Origin: Actinacidiphila fildesensis
GTDB taxonomy: Bacteria > Actinomycetota > Actinomycetes > Streptomycetales > Streptomycetaceae
NCBI RefSeq assembly: GCF_042652185.1
Contig: NZ_JBHSIX010000002.1
DNA length: 64,000 bases
Direction: 5' to 3' (one strand)
Shown: piece after piece, positions 35,564 to 43,958 of the stretch
How the letters are laid out: each line of letters starts with the position of its first letter
Position numbering within the stretch: the first letter of the stretch is position 1
Made by a program: the position numbers and the translations under genes
Notes under the pieces: model-generated
Told to the model about the DNA's origin: nothing
Database searches by the model: none
Seen by the model: the letters and a program-made list of their open reading frames with translations, nothing else

Positions 35564-36973
35564 TCAGCAGCCGCAGGCGGCGAGGGCGGACGCCAGCCGG
35601 TCGAGGGCGGATTGGGCCGCTGTCGCGGACGTGGTGCCCTGGGTGAGGAACGCGAAGGTGAGCAGCCGGCCGTCGGCTGCGACCACCGTGCCGGTGATGG
35701 CGTTGACGCCGGTGAGGGTGCCGGTCTTGGCGCGGATCAGGCCGGCGCCGGAGGCGGGGCCGCCGCGGAACCGGTCGGAGAGGGTGCCCGAGAAGCCGGC
35801 GACCGGCAGGCCGGTGAGGATCGGCCGCAGTTGGGGGTGCCGGGGTGACGCGGCCAGCGCGAGGAGCCGCGCGAGCTGTTCGGCGGACAGCGCGTCGGCG
35901 CGGTTGAGGCCGCTGCCGTCGGTGAACTTCGCCCCGGCCAGCGGCAGGCCGAGCCGCCCCAGGGCCGCGGCGACCGCCTGCTGCGCGCCGCTGAAGCTCG
36001 CGGGCAGGTGCGCGGCGATCGCGGTCTGCCGGGCGAGGGCCTCCGCGATGTCGTTGTCGCTGTTGGTCAGCATCCGTTCGACGAGCGAGGACAGCGGTAC
36101 GGAGGCGGCCTTGGCGAGCTGTGTGCCGGACGCGGCGGCGGGCGTCCTGGCGGGGGTGCCCGTCACCTTGATGCCGCGCGCCCGGAGCAGCTTCGCGAAG
36201 GCGGTGGCGGTGTCGGCGGCCGGGTCGGTGGAGCGGTCGGCGGGGCCGTGGTCGCTCGTGTCGAGGCGCCCCTCGTTGAGCATCAGCGAGGTGACCGGCG
36301 CGATGTTCTCGTTGTTGCGGCCGATCGGATGCTGGACGGGGCCCGAGTAGAGCGAGAGGTCGTAGCCGAGCGAGGTGGCGGTGGTGCCGCGCGCGGTGAG
36401 GGCGCGCGCGGTGTCGTCGGCCAGGGTGCGCAGCGCGGCGGCGGTGAGGGTGGGGTCGCCGCCGCCCACGAGCACGGTGCTGTGCGGCCCGGTCGCCAGC
36501 ACGGTCGTGGATATCCGGTGGTCCGGGCCGAGTACGGACAGCGCGGCGGCGGCCGTCGCGATCTTTATCGTCGAGGCCGGCACGGACGGGGTCGCGGCGC
36601 CGGAGCCGTACAGCAGCTTGCCGGTGGCCGCGTCGATGACGGCGCCGGTGCGCAGTGTGCCGAGGGCCGGGTCGCGCAGCAGCGGTGCGAGCCTGGCCGC
36701 GAGCGCCTGCTGGGTGGGGAGCGTTCCCGGGTCGGCGGCGGGCGCGGTGAGCACCTTGGCGGCGGGCGGGGCCGCGGCCTCGGCGGGCGGCCGCCGGCGC
36801 GACCCAGGGGCGCTGCGGCTGTCCGGGTGGTGACCCCGGGAGGCGGCGGCCGCCCGTTCCGCCGTACGCTGGCCCGACTCCCACGGTCCGGCCACGGCCA
36901 CCGCCGCGAAGGAAACGGTCAGTCCGACTGCGGCCGACCCCGCCACTACCTGCCATGTTCTGGCGTCCGGCAC
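35564..36973 (-). CDS. dacB: D-alanyl-D-alanine carboxypeptidase/endopeptidase (PBP4 type)
   Basis: A 469-residue penicillin-binding protein of the S13 class, exported by an N-terminal helix (residues 8-28). The active-site triad motifs are SVPASTIK (SxxK), SDN in LTNSDNDIAEA, and KTGTLTG. It should trim or cleave peptidoglycan cross-bridges outside the membrane. The GTG at 36973 follows AAGGGG. It is divergent from ppa. Confidence 0.92.
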   Translation of the reverse strand: MPDARTWQVVAGSAAVGLTVSFAAVAVAGPWESGQRTAERAAAASRGHHPDSRSAPGSRRRPPAEAAAPPAAKVLTAPAADPGTLPTQQALAARLAPLLRDPALGTLRTGAVIDAATGKLLYGSGAATPSVPASTIKIATAAAALSVLGPDHRISTTVLATGPHSTVLVGGGDPTLTAAALRTLADDTARALTARGTTATSLGYDLSLYSGPVQHPIGRNNENIAPVTSLMLNEGRLDTSDHGPADRSTDPAADTATAFAKLLRARGIKVTGTPARTPAAASGTQLAKAASVPLSSLVERMLTNSDNDIAEALARQTAIAAHLPASFSGAQQAVAAALGRLGLPLAGAKFTDGSGLNRADALSAEQLARLLALAASPRHPQLRPILTGLPVAGFSGTLSDRFRGGPASGAGLIRAKTGTLTGVNAITGTVVAADGRLLTFAFLTQGTTSATAAQSALDRLASALAACGC

Positions 36974-37060
36974 CCCCGACCAGCCCCTTTCGCGACCACA
37001 CACCTGCGTGGGAGACACTTAACCACCAGAAGTATGTGCTGATCATGGAGGAGTAGGGCC

Positions 37061-37564
37061 TTGGAGTTCGACGTCACGATCGAGATCCCGAAGGGTTCCC
37101 GGAACAAGTACGAGGTGGACCACGAGACCGGTCGTATCCGCTTGGACCGCCGGCTCTTCACCTCGACCAGTTACCCGGCCGACTACGGCTTTGTCGAGAA
37201 CACCCTCGGCGAGGACGGCGACCCGCTGGACGCGCTGGTCATCCTCGATGAGCCGACGTTCCCCGGCTGCCTCATCAAGTGCCGCGCCGTCGGTATGTTC
37301 CGTATGACCGACGAGGCGGGCGGCGACGACAAGCTGCTGTGCGTGCCGGCGTCCGACCCGCGCGTGGAGCACCTGCGTGACATCCATCACGTATCGGAGT
37401 TCGACCGCCTGGAGATCCAGCACTTCTTCGAGGTCTACAAGGACCTGGAGCCCGGCAAGTCCGTCGAGGGCGCCAACTGGGTCGGCCGTATCGAGGCCGA
37501 GGCCGAGATCGAGGCGTCGTACAAGCGCCTGAAGGACTCGGGTCAGACCTTCCACAGCCACTGA
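37061..37564 (+). CDS. ppa: Inorganic pyrophosphatase
   Basis: A 167-residue family I soluble pyrophosphatase. PKGSRNKYEVD, the DYGFVENTLGEDGDPLDALV metal site and the C-terminal GANWVGRIEAEAEI are present. The start is a TTG at 37061, set by GGAGGAG at 37047-37053 with a seven-base spacer; no ATG or GTG fits the family N-terminus MEFDVTIEIPKG. Confidence 0.96.
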   Translation: MEFDVTIEIPKGSRNKYEVDHETGRIRLDRRLFTSTSYPADYGFVENTLGEDGDPLDALVILDEPTFPGCLIKCRAVGMFRMTDEAGGDDKLLCVPASDPRVEHLRDIHHVSEFDRLEIQHFFEVYKDLEPGKSVEGANWVGRIEAEAEIEASYKRLKDSGQTFHSH

Positions 37565-37580
37565 CACCCAGAACGACCGG

Positions 37581-37615
37581 ACGCCGGGCGGGCCCTTCAC
37601 GGGCACGCCCGGCGT
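37581..37615. terminator. Bidirectional terminator, ppa and the ThrE-like gene
   Basis: ACGCCGGGCG (37581-37590) pairs with CGCCCGGCGT (37606-37615), and inner bases GGCCC/GGGC extend the stem. It lies between two convergent stops. Confidence 0.78.
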
Positions 37616-37634
37616 TCGCGCGTTCCACCGCCGC

Positions 37635-39302
37635 TCAGAAGCCTCGGGTGCGCTTGGCCGCGCGCCGCCGGGCCGGGTCGGCCGAGCCCGGGGTCTTGAG
37701 GAACATGCGGGCGATCTCCCCGCCGAGGTTCACACCGATGGCGACGGCGAGGGCGAGCGCCGCGGCCTTCGTCAGGGAGGCGAACCCCTCCGACGTGTGG
37801 TTCTGGGTGAAGGCGAGCAGCCCGAAGTACGTCGCGGAGCCGGGCAGCAGCGGGCCGATCGCGGCCGTGACGTACGGCAGGACCGACGCGTACCGGTAGC
37901 GGGCCATCAGCTGGCCGAAGAGGCCCACCAGGCCGGCGGCGGCCGCGGTGGCGACGACGGGGTTGGCACCGAGCTGCTGGTGGAGCACCCCGTAGACCGT
38001 CCAGGCGACCCCGCCGTTGAGCATGGCGAGCAGCAGCACACTGCGCTCGCACTGCAGCAGCACCGCGAAGGCGAGGGTGAGGGACATCGCGGACAGCAGC
38101 TGCACCCAGGGATGGTCGTAGGCGCGCAGCGCCTGTTCCGGGTTGAGGTCGGCGCCCAGCCGCACCCCCGCGTACAGCACGATCGTCACGCCGAAGACGA
38201 TGCCGACGACGAGGTACATGACCTCCAGCAGGCGTGCGGACGCGGTGATGTAGAACCCCGTCAGGCCGTCCTGGACACCGGCCACCAGGGCCCGCCCGGG
38301 CAGCAGCGTGAACAGTCCACCGGTGATCACCGCGGACGCCTGGAGGTCGGTGGCGCCCGGCAGGTGGTCGGCGTAGAGGTTGACGACGATGCCCATCGCG
38401 GCGGCCGGCATCGCGGCGGCGGCGAACTGGTAGAACTCCGGCAGCCCGCGTCCGGCGCAGAGCCAGGCCAGCCGGTCGCCGAGCATCGCGGCGAGCGCCG
38501 CCGCGAAGAAGATCAGCGGACCACCGCCGACCAGGATGCTCGCCGAGCCGGCCAGCAGCCCGGCGGCGCCGGTCAGCACCCAGCCGCTGTACGGGTGCCG
38601 GTTACGGCGGATGGTGGCGAGCCGGCCGTAGGAGTCCTCCAGCGTCGCCTCGTGCGCGGTGATGTCGTCCACGAGCTGGAAGACGGCCGCCAGCCGCGTG
38701 TAGTCGGTGCCCCGGCGGCGCACCGTGCGGCTCGCGCTGACCGGCGGCTCGACGAGGGACGGCTGGTACGAGATGCCCAGCAGCGTGAACGTGACCGTGG
38801 GTTCCACGCGGGCCAGGCCGTAGGCGTGCGCGACGCCGAACATCGCCGCCTCGACGTCCTCGGCGCCCTCACCGCCCGCGAGCAGCAGCTCGCCGATGCG
38901 CAGGGTGAGGTCGAGCACACGGGGCACCGGCGGCCCGGACTCCGGCTTGTCCGCGGGCAGCTCCGGCACCGGACGCTCGGTGACGGGCATCCGGACCAGC
39001 TCGCGCATCCGGTCCTGCCAGGGGACGACGCCCTTGGTGAGCCGTATGACGGGGATCCCGTCGGGGGGTGTGAACGCGTTCCCGGCTCCGCCGTGACCGG
39101 CGCCGTAGGCGGCTGAGGAGACGGGCGCGGTGAAGGCGGAGCCCTCCGCCTCGGGGCCGGCCGGCAGCTCCACGCCGGTCGGCGCGGCGAACTCCGAGGT
39201 CGTCGAACTGTCGGATTCCGGGGCAGGCGGCAGCGGTACGCCCACGGGCGGGGTGAACTCCGACCGCGATTCGTCCGAGTCCGGCTTCTCTTCGTCCGAC
39301 AC
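37635..39302 (-). CDS. ThrE-type threonine/serine exporter family protein
   Basis: A 555-residue membrane protein joining a ThrE N-terminal domain (DUF1212, about residues 125-380, with LLLAGGEGAEDVE) and a C-terminal ThrE_2 domain (about 395-530). About ten helices are predicted. The first 120 residues are a cytoplasmic, acidic low-complexity stretch in which FTPPVGVPLP, FAAPTGVELP and FTPPDGIPVI look like repeats of one unit. The GTG at 39302 follows GGAGG. Substrate is assigned by family only. Confidence 0.82.
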   Translation of the reverse strand: MSDEEKPDSDESRSEFTPPVGVPLPPAPESDSSTTSEFAAPTGVELPAGPEAEGSAFTAPVSSAAYGAGHGGAGNAFTPPDGIPVIRLTKGVVPWQDRMRELVRMPVTERPVPELPADKPESGPPVPRVLDLTLRIGELLLAGGEGAEDVEAAMFGVAHAYGLARVEPTVTFTLLGISYQPSLVEPPVSASRTVRRRGTDYTRLAAVFQLVDDITAHEATLEDSYGRLATIRRNRHPYSGWVLTGAAGLLAGSASILVGGGPLIFFAAALAAMLGDRLAWLCAGRGLPEFYQFAAAAMPAAAMGIVVNLYADHLPGATDLQASAVITGGLFTLLPGRALVAGVQDGLTGFYITASARLLEVMYLVVGIVFGVTIVLYAGVRLGADLNPEQALRAYDHPWVQLLSAMSLTLAFAVLLQCERSVLLLAMLNGGVAWTVYGVLHQQLGANPVVATAAAAGLVGLFGQLMARYRYASVLPYVTAAIGPLLPGSATYFGLLAFTQNHTSEGFASLTKAAALALAVAIGVNLGGEIARMFLKTPGSADPARRRAAKRTRGF

Positions 39303-39400
39303 GTTGACCGACCACCTCCGGTGATCAGTGTGCAGGGCGCACGGCACCCACCGCGATTCCCGCCCCGATCACCGCACCGGCGGCGGACGCCGGCCCTCCG

Positions 39401-40105
39401 CTACTTGGCCCGGTGACGGCCGCCCCGGCCGGCGGTGCCGACGGGCGGCGGAGGCAGGTCGGCGGGGGGCCGGGGGCCCTCCTTCTTCGACTTCGCGCGG
39501 GCCCGGAGGAACTCGATGGCGATCGGCACGACCGAGACCAGCACGATCGCGACCAGGATGAGCTCGATGTTCTTGTGGACGAACTCGATCTGGCCGAGCC
39601 AGTAGCCGAGGAGGGTGACGCCGCCGCCCCAGAGCGTTCCGCCGATGATGTTGTAGGTGACGAAGGTCCGGTAGTTCATGCGGCTGACGCCGGCGATGAT
39701 CGGCGTGAACGTGCGGACGATCGGCACGAAGCGGGCCAGCACGATCGACTTCGGACCGTGCTTCTCGAAGAAGGCGTGCGCCTTCTCGATGTTCTCCTGC
39801 TTGAAGAGCCGGGAGTCCGGCCGCCGGAAGAGCGAGGGTCCGACCTTGCGGCCGAAGAGGAAGCCGACCTGGTCACCGACGATGGCGGCGACGATGATCA
39901 GCACCGTCACCAGCCACAGCGGGGTCTTGAGGGTGCCGCCCGCGACCAGGAGTCCGGTCGTGAAGAGGAGCGAGTCCCCGGGCAGGAAGAATCCGATCAG
40001 CAGGCCCGACTCTGCGAAGACGATCAACAGCACGCCCCACAGGCCGAACGAGTTGATCAGGTGGTCGGGATCGATCCAGCTGGGGCCCAGGGCAATGTTG
40101 GTCAC
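39401..40105 (-). CDS. DedA-family membrane protein
   Basis: A 234-residue protein of the DedA/SNARE-associated family with about five helices. Conserved family features are FFLPGDSLLFTTG, the FLFGRKVG loop and RFVPIVRTFTPIIAGV (with the conserved Arg residues). The tail is basic and Pro-rich. DedA proteins act in phospholipid recycling. The GTG start at 40105 lacks a ribosome site; TACTTT lies six bases upstream, so a leaderless transcript is possible. Confidence 0.88.
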   Translation of the reverse strand: MTNIALGPSWIDPDHLINSFGLWGVLLIVFAESGLLIGFFLPGDSLLFTTGLLVAGGTLKTPLWLVTVLIIVAAIVGDQVGFLFGRKVGPSLFRRPDSRLFKQENIEKAHAFFEKHGPKSIVLARFVPIVRTFTPIIAGVSRMNYRTFVTYNIIGGTLWGGGVTLLGYWLGQIEFVHKNIELILVAIVLVSVVPIAIEFLRARAKSKKEGPRPPADLPPPPVGTAGRGGRHRAK

Positions 40106-40361
40106 CGTTTAAAAGTACCAACCGAATCGTTGCGCCCCCTGTGCGTGACGGCCGGGCGCCATCTGTGCGTGACAGCCGGCCCCCGTCCGTGCGGACTCCG
40201 TGACGGGTCGGTGAAAGATCGGCGTCGTAGAGATCGCGCCAACCGTCTTGGCCGAAACGTTCCCCAACGCAGGGGCGGTGCATTACGTTCTCCGCAACGC
40301 CACGCGTGCACCACTGGCAAGTCTCCTGTCGCAGCATCTGAACCTTCTGGCGGATCCTGTT

Positions 40362-41720
40362 ATGACGCGCGCCATCTCCCTGCACGATCTTTCGAAGACC
40401 TACCCCAAGCAGCCCGCCCCGGCGGTCGACCGGTTCTCCCTGGAGATCCCCCCCGGCGAGTTCCTGGTGCTGCTCGGTCCCTCCGGCTGTGGCAAGTCCA
40501 CCGTGCTGCGCATGATCGCCGGGCTGGAGGACATCAGCTCCGGGGAGCTGATGCTCGACGGCGAGTACGCCAACAACCTCGCGCCCGGCGACCGCCGGAT
40601 GGCGATGGTCTTCCAGAACTTCGCGCTGTACCCGAGCATGACCAGCCGGCAGAACATCGGGTTCCCGCTGCGCTTCGAGATGCCGGGCGAGGACCAGAAC
40701 CCGCGGGTCGAGGAGACCGCGCGGATCCTGGGCATCGAGGAGATCCTGGACCGCTACCCCGGGCAGCTGTCCGGCGGCGAGCGGCAGCGGGTCGCGATGG
40801 GCCGCGCCATCTCCCGGCATCCGTCGGTGTTCCTGATGGACGAGCCGCTGTCGAACCTGGACGCCAAGCTGCGCTCGCATCTACGCGCCGAGATCGCCCG
40901 GCTGACCCGCGGCATGGGCGTCACCACCGTGTATGTGACGCACGATCAGGCGGAGGCCATGTCGCTCGGCGACCGCGTCGCGGTCATGCGCGGCGGGGTG
41001 CTGCAGCAGGTCGGCAGCCCGCGCGACACGTACCACCTGCCCGTGAACGTGTTCGTCGCCGCGTTCATCGGGACCCCGCGGATCAATCTGCTGCAGGCCA
41101 CGGTGCTGGCGCCGCTGGGCGGCGGCATGTGGATCGACTTCGGGCGGCAGCGGCTGGGACTGCCGGAGCCGCTGAGCCTGGACCACCAGATGCTCCGCAT
41201 CCAGCAGGGCCGCGACATCATCGTCGGGCTGCGCTCCGAGGCGGTCCGGATCGCGGCCCCGAGCAGCGCGCACGCGGGCGAGGTGGTGCTCAGCGGCATC
41301 GTCGAGCACGTGGAGTACCAGGGGCACGAGTGCCTGGTGCATCTGAACACCGGCGCGAAGCCGGCGGTCGTGCCGGAGCTGGAGGCGCCCCGGCTGCCCG
41401 CCCAGCGCACCCGTTCCGCGGCCCGGCGGGCGGCCGCCGGCCCCGGCGGGCTGGGGAAGCTGGCGCGCAAGGCCGCCGGGCGGTTCCCGGGGCTGCTCCA
41501 GGAACCGGACAGCGCGGGCGCGGTCAAGGTGCTGGACCCGCCGCCGGCCGACCGCGCGGAGCAGCCGACCGGCGACCTGGTGGTCCGCACCGGACCCGAC
41601 ATCCGGGTCCGGCCCGGGGACCGGGTGCCGCTGCTGGTGGACCTGGCGCACCTCTACGTCTTCGACAACACCGGCCGCCGGATCTGCCCGGCGCCCGCGG
41701 AACAGCCGCGACTGGAGTAG
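40362..41720 (+). CDS. Sugar-type ABC transporter ATPase (MsiK/UgpC-like)
   Basis: A 452-residue ATPase with Walker A GPSGCGKST, signature LSGGERQRVAMG and Walker B VFLMDEPLSNLD, followed by a TOBE/OB region (about 240-440). MsiK-like proteins are usually near 370 residues; the extra length is a basic Ala/Arg/Gly-rich insert at about 350-400 within the TOBE part. No permease or binding protein is adjacent, as expected for a shared ATPase that serves several sugar importers. The start at MTRAISLHD has no clear ribosome site. Confidence 0.85.
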   Translation: MTRAISLHDLSKTYPKQPAPAVDRFSLEIPPGEFLVLLGPSGCGKSTVLRMIAGLEDISSGELMLDGEYANNLAPGDRRMAMVFQNFALYPSMTSRQNIGFPLRFEMPGEDQNPRVEETARILGIEEILDRYPGQLSGGERQRVAMGRAISRHPSVFLMDEPLSNLDAKLRSHLRAEIARLTRGMGVTTVYVTHDQAEAMSLGDRVAVMRGGVLQQVGSPRDTYHLPVNVFVAAFIGTPRINLLQATVLAPLGGGMWIDFGRQRLGLPEPLSLDHQMLRIQQGRDIIVGLRSEAVRIAAPSSAHAGEVVLSGIVEHVEYQGHECLVHLNTGAKPAVVPELEAPRLPAQRTRSAARRAAAGPGGLGKLARKAAGRFPGLLQEPDSAGAVKVLDPPPADRAEQPTGDLVVRTGPDIRVRPGDRVPLLVDLAHLYVFDNTGRRICPAPAEQPRLE

Positions 41721-41794
41721 TGCGGGGCGCGACCGGAGTGGTCCGGCGTCGCGACTGGAGCAGTGCGGCGTCGCGACTGGAGTAGTCCGGGGTG
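41708..41794. repeat. 22-bp tandem repeat x4 spanning the ATPase stop codon
   Basis: Units start at 41708, 41729, 41751 and 41773 and share GCGAC(T/C)GGAG(T/C)(A/G)GT(G/C)CGG. The first unit contains the TAG stop. Confidence 0.88.
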
Positions 41795-41826
41795 CGGCGG
41801 GCGCCCGCAGGGGTGACCGTTCCCTC

Positions 41827-42192
41827 ATGGGTATCGATGATTTCGGCGGCGGCCAGTCAGAGCACTCCGACGTCCTGGTGGTGACCACGAACGAAGCGCC
41901 CGGCTACCGGGTCGAGAAGGTGATCGGCGAGGTGTTCGGGCTGACCGTGCGCTCCCGGCACATCGGGAGCCAGATCGGCGCCGGGCTCAAGTCGATGATC
42001 GGCGGCGAGCTGAAGGGTCTGACGAAGACCCTGGTGCAGACCCGCAACCAGGCGATGGAGCGGCTCGTCGAGCAGGCCCAGGCCCGCGGGGCGAACGCCG
42101 TGCTCACCATGCGCTTCGACGTGACCGAGGCGGCCGACGTGGGCACGGAGGTGTGCGCGTACGGCACCGCGGTGGTGCTGGTGCCGGTGTAG
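41827..42192 (+). CDS. YbjQ-family (heavy-metal-binding domain) protein
   Basis: A 121-residue protein of the YbjQ/UPF0145 family. VVTTNEAPGYRVEKVIGEVFG opens the domain and ARGANAVLTMRFDV closes it. The family assembles as a pentamer; its function is unknown despite the metal-binding name. It follows the ABC ATPase gene by about 100 bases of repeats. Confidence 0.88.
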   Translation: MGIDDFGGGQSEHSDVLVVTTNEAPGYRVEKVIGEVFGLTVRSRHIGSQIGAGLKSMIGGELKGLTKTLVQTRNQAMERLVEQAQARGANAVLTMRFDVTEAADVGTEVCAYGTAVVLVPV

Positions 42193-42264
42193 CCGCTGGT
42201 CTTGCGGCAGCGGGCTGTAGCCGCTGCGCTTACGGCAGCGGGTGCAGCCGCTGCTCCTACGGCC
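42188..42264. repeat. 28-bp imperfect tandem repeat x3 spanning the YbjQ stop codon
   Basis: Copies of TGTAGCCGCTG...CGGCAGCGGG start at 42188, 42216 and 42243. Each of the first two is also a small inverted repeat (GCCGCTG/CAGCGG). The TAG stop lies in the first copy. Confidence 0.82.
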
Positions 42265-42285
42265 GAACGCCGTCGGACGTTGCCG

Positions 42286-43044
42286 TCAGACGTTGCGGAC
42301 GGCGTTCGCCAGGATCGCCTCGCGGAGGTACCCGGCCAGGCCGGGGCGGACGGCGTCGTAGGTGGCGGTGAAGCGCGGGTCCGCGATGTACATCTCGGCG
42401 AGACCGACGTGGATCTCGTAGCTGCAGTCGTAGTGGAAGCGCCGGATCTGTTCGCGGTGCTCCTCGGCGAGGTCCATCGCCGGGACGGAGTCCGGCTCCG
42501 CGCCGGAGTCCATCAGCGCGACGAACCGCCGGTTGAGATCGTCGGCCTCGTTCCTGATCCGCAGCCAGTCCTCCTTGGTGTACGAGGCGGCCCGGCGCTG
42601 CGACTCGGCGTACGCGTCGGTCCCGCCCCAGCGGCGTTCGGCCTCCTCGGCGTACCGGTCGGGGTCGTGGTCCCCGAAGACCTCGAACTTCTCCTCGGGT
42701 GTGAGGTTGATGCCCATCTTCTTCGCCTCCATGGCTCGTTCCACGGCGGCCGCCATCTCGCGGAGCCGGGTGATCCGGTCGGTCAGCAGCCGGTGCTGGC
42801 GGCGCAGGTGCGCCGAGGGGTCGGCGGCCGGGTCGTCCAGCAGGGTGGCGACCTCGTCCAGGGGGAAGCCGAGCTCCCGGTAGAAGAGAATCTGCTGCAG
42901 CCGGTCGAGGTCGGCGTCGTCGTACCGCCGGTGGCCCGCGTGGCTGCGGCCGCCCGGGGAGAGCAGCCCGATCTCGTCGTAGTGGTGCAGGGTCCGCACG
43001 GTGATGCCGGCGTAGCCCGCGACCTCTCCCACGGAGTAGCCCAT
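42286..43044 (-). CDS. tipA: TipA-type MerR-family thiopeptide-responsive regulator
   Basis: A 252-residue protein closely similar to TipAL of S. lividans. Residues 1-70 are a MerR DNA-binding domain (YSVGEVAGYAGITVRTLHHYD), a coiled-coil linker runs to about 108, and a TipAS antibiotic-binding domain follows. Cys207 in HYDCSYE is at the position of the TipAL cysteine that binds thiostrepton covalently. Met110 (MGINLTPEEKF) matches the internal start that makes TipAS separately, and GGAGG lies eight bases before it. No thiopeptide cluster or tsr-like gene is seen. Confidence 0.93.
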   Translation of the reverse strand: MGYSVGEVAGYAGITVRTLHHYDEIGLLSPGGRSHAGHRRYDDADLDRLQQILFYRELGFPLDEVATLLDDPAADPSAHLRRQHRLLTDRITRLREMAAAVERAMEAKKMGINLTPEEKFEVFGDHDPDRYAEEAERRWGGTDAYAESQRRAASYTKEDWLRIRNEADDLNRRFVALMDSGAEPDSVPAMDLAEEHREQIRRFHYDCSYEIHVGLAEMYIADPRFTATYDAVRPGLAGYLREAILANAVRNV

Positions 43045-43104
43045 CGCTTCCCCGCTCCTTCCCTCTGCCGCTGCCCTGCCGCGCTTCCGGGGTCCACCGT
43101 GACG

Positions 43105-43121
43105 CCTCACGTCGCGTGAGG
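43105..43121. promoter_or_regulatory. TipA-type operator in the divergent tipA/LysE region
   Basis: CCTCACGTCGCGTGAGG is a 17-base palindrome with a five-base centre, resembling the tipA promoter palindrome of S. lividans as I recall it. It lies 60 bases upstream of tipA and 22 bases upstream of the exporter start, so it could control both. Confidence 0.78.
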
Positions 43122-43143
43122 TGCAAGTGGCACACTTGTTCGC

Positions 43144-43812
43144 ATGCTCGGGATAACTGATCTTTCTACGTACCTGGCGGGGCTGGCCCTGATCATCCTG
43201 CTGCCGGGGCCGAACTCGCTGTACGTGGTGTCGGTGGCGGCCCGGCTCGGGCCGCGCACCGGCTACCGGGCGGCGGCCGGGGTGCTGTGCGGCGACACCG
43301 TGCTGATGACGCTGTCGGCGGGCGGGGTGGCGTCGCTGCTGCAGGCCAGCCCGCTGGCGTTCACCGTGGTCAAGTTCGCCGGTGCGGGCTATCTGACCTG
43401 GCTCGCGGCGGGCATGCTGCGCGGGGCCGTGGCGCTGTGGCGCGGGCGGACCGAACGGAGCGCTGCGGCCCCGGGCGGGGACGGCGCGCCGGCGAAGCAG
43501 GAGAAGGCGGAGCGGCCGTTCCGCCGGGCGCTGGTGGTCAGTCTGTTCAACCCGAAGGCGATCCTGTTCTTCGTCGCGTTCTTCGTGCAGTTCGTCGACC
43601 CGGGGTACGCGCACCCGGCGCTGTCGTTCCTCGCGCTCGGCGCCTGGGCCCAGCTGTTCAGCTTCACCTATCTGACGGTGCTCATCTTCAGCGGCACCTA
43701 CCTGGCGGCGGCCTTCCGGCGGCGCCGGCGGCTGACGGCGGGGCTGTCGGCGGGCGCGGGGGCACTCTTCCTGGGCTTCGCGGCGAAGCTGTCGCTGGCC
43801 GGCACGGTCTGA
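43144..43812 (+). CDS. LysE-family exporter
   Basis: A 222-residue membrane protein with six helices. LPGPNSLYVVSVAARLGPRTG is the family N-terminal motif and SLFNPKAILFFVAFF the second. A charged loop (about 100-125) separates helices three and four. Relatives export leucine and other amino acids. It is divergent from tipA across a shared palindrome, which suggests TipA control. Confidence 0.88.
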   Translation: MLGITDLSTYLAGLALIILLPGPNSLYVVSVAARLGPRTGYRAAAGVLCGDTVLMTLSAGGVASLLQASPLAFTVVKFAGAGYLTWLAAGMLRGAVALWRGRTERSAAAPGGDGAPAKQEKAERPFRRALVVSLFNPKAILFFVAFFVQFVDPGYAHPALSFLALGAWAQLFSFTYLTVLIFSGTYLAAAFRRRRRLTAGLSAGAGALFLGFAAKLSLAGTV

Positions 43813-43907
43813 CCGCGCGGGAGGGGCGTGGGTGACCTCTTCCTGACGGGCGGGACGGCCACGGGCGCCGTATCGTCCCGATGGGAACCCGTTGAGGAGG
43901 CACCATC

Positions 43908-43958
43908 ATGAGCACTCCCGTGAACGCCGCCGTCGTCCGCTGCCCGGCCACCGTCTGA
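43908..43958 (+). CDS. 16-residue leader ORF of the glutamate decarboxylase gene
   Basis: MSTPVNAAVVRCPATV is preceded by GAGGAGG (43894-43900) with a seven-base spacer, a stronger ribosome site than any near the gadB start. Its TGA overlaps the gadB ATG in TGATG, so ribosomes ending here could restart on gadB. No regulatory codon run is evident. Confidence 0.6.
   Translation: MSTPVNAAVVRCPATV

Noticed and set aside
41708..42264. Repeats as a CRISPR array
   Set aside because: The units are contiguous and imperfect with no spacers, and no cas gene is present.
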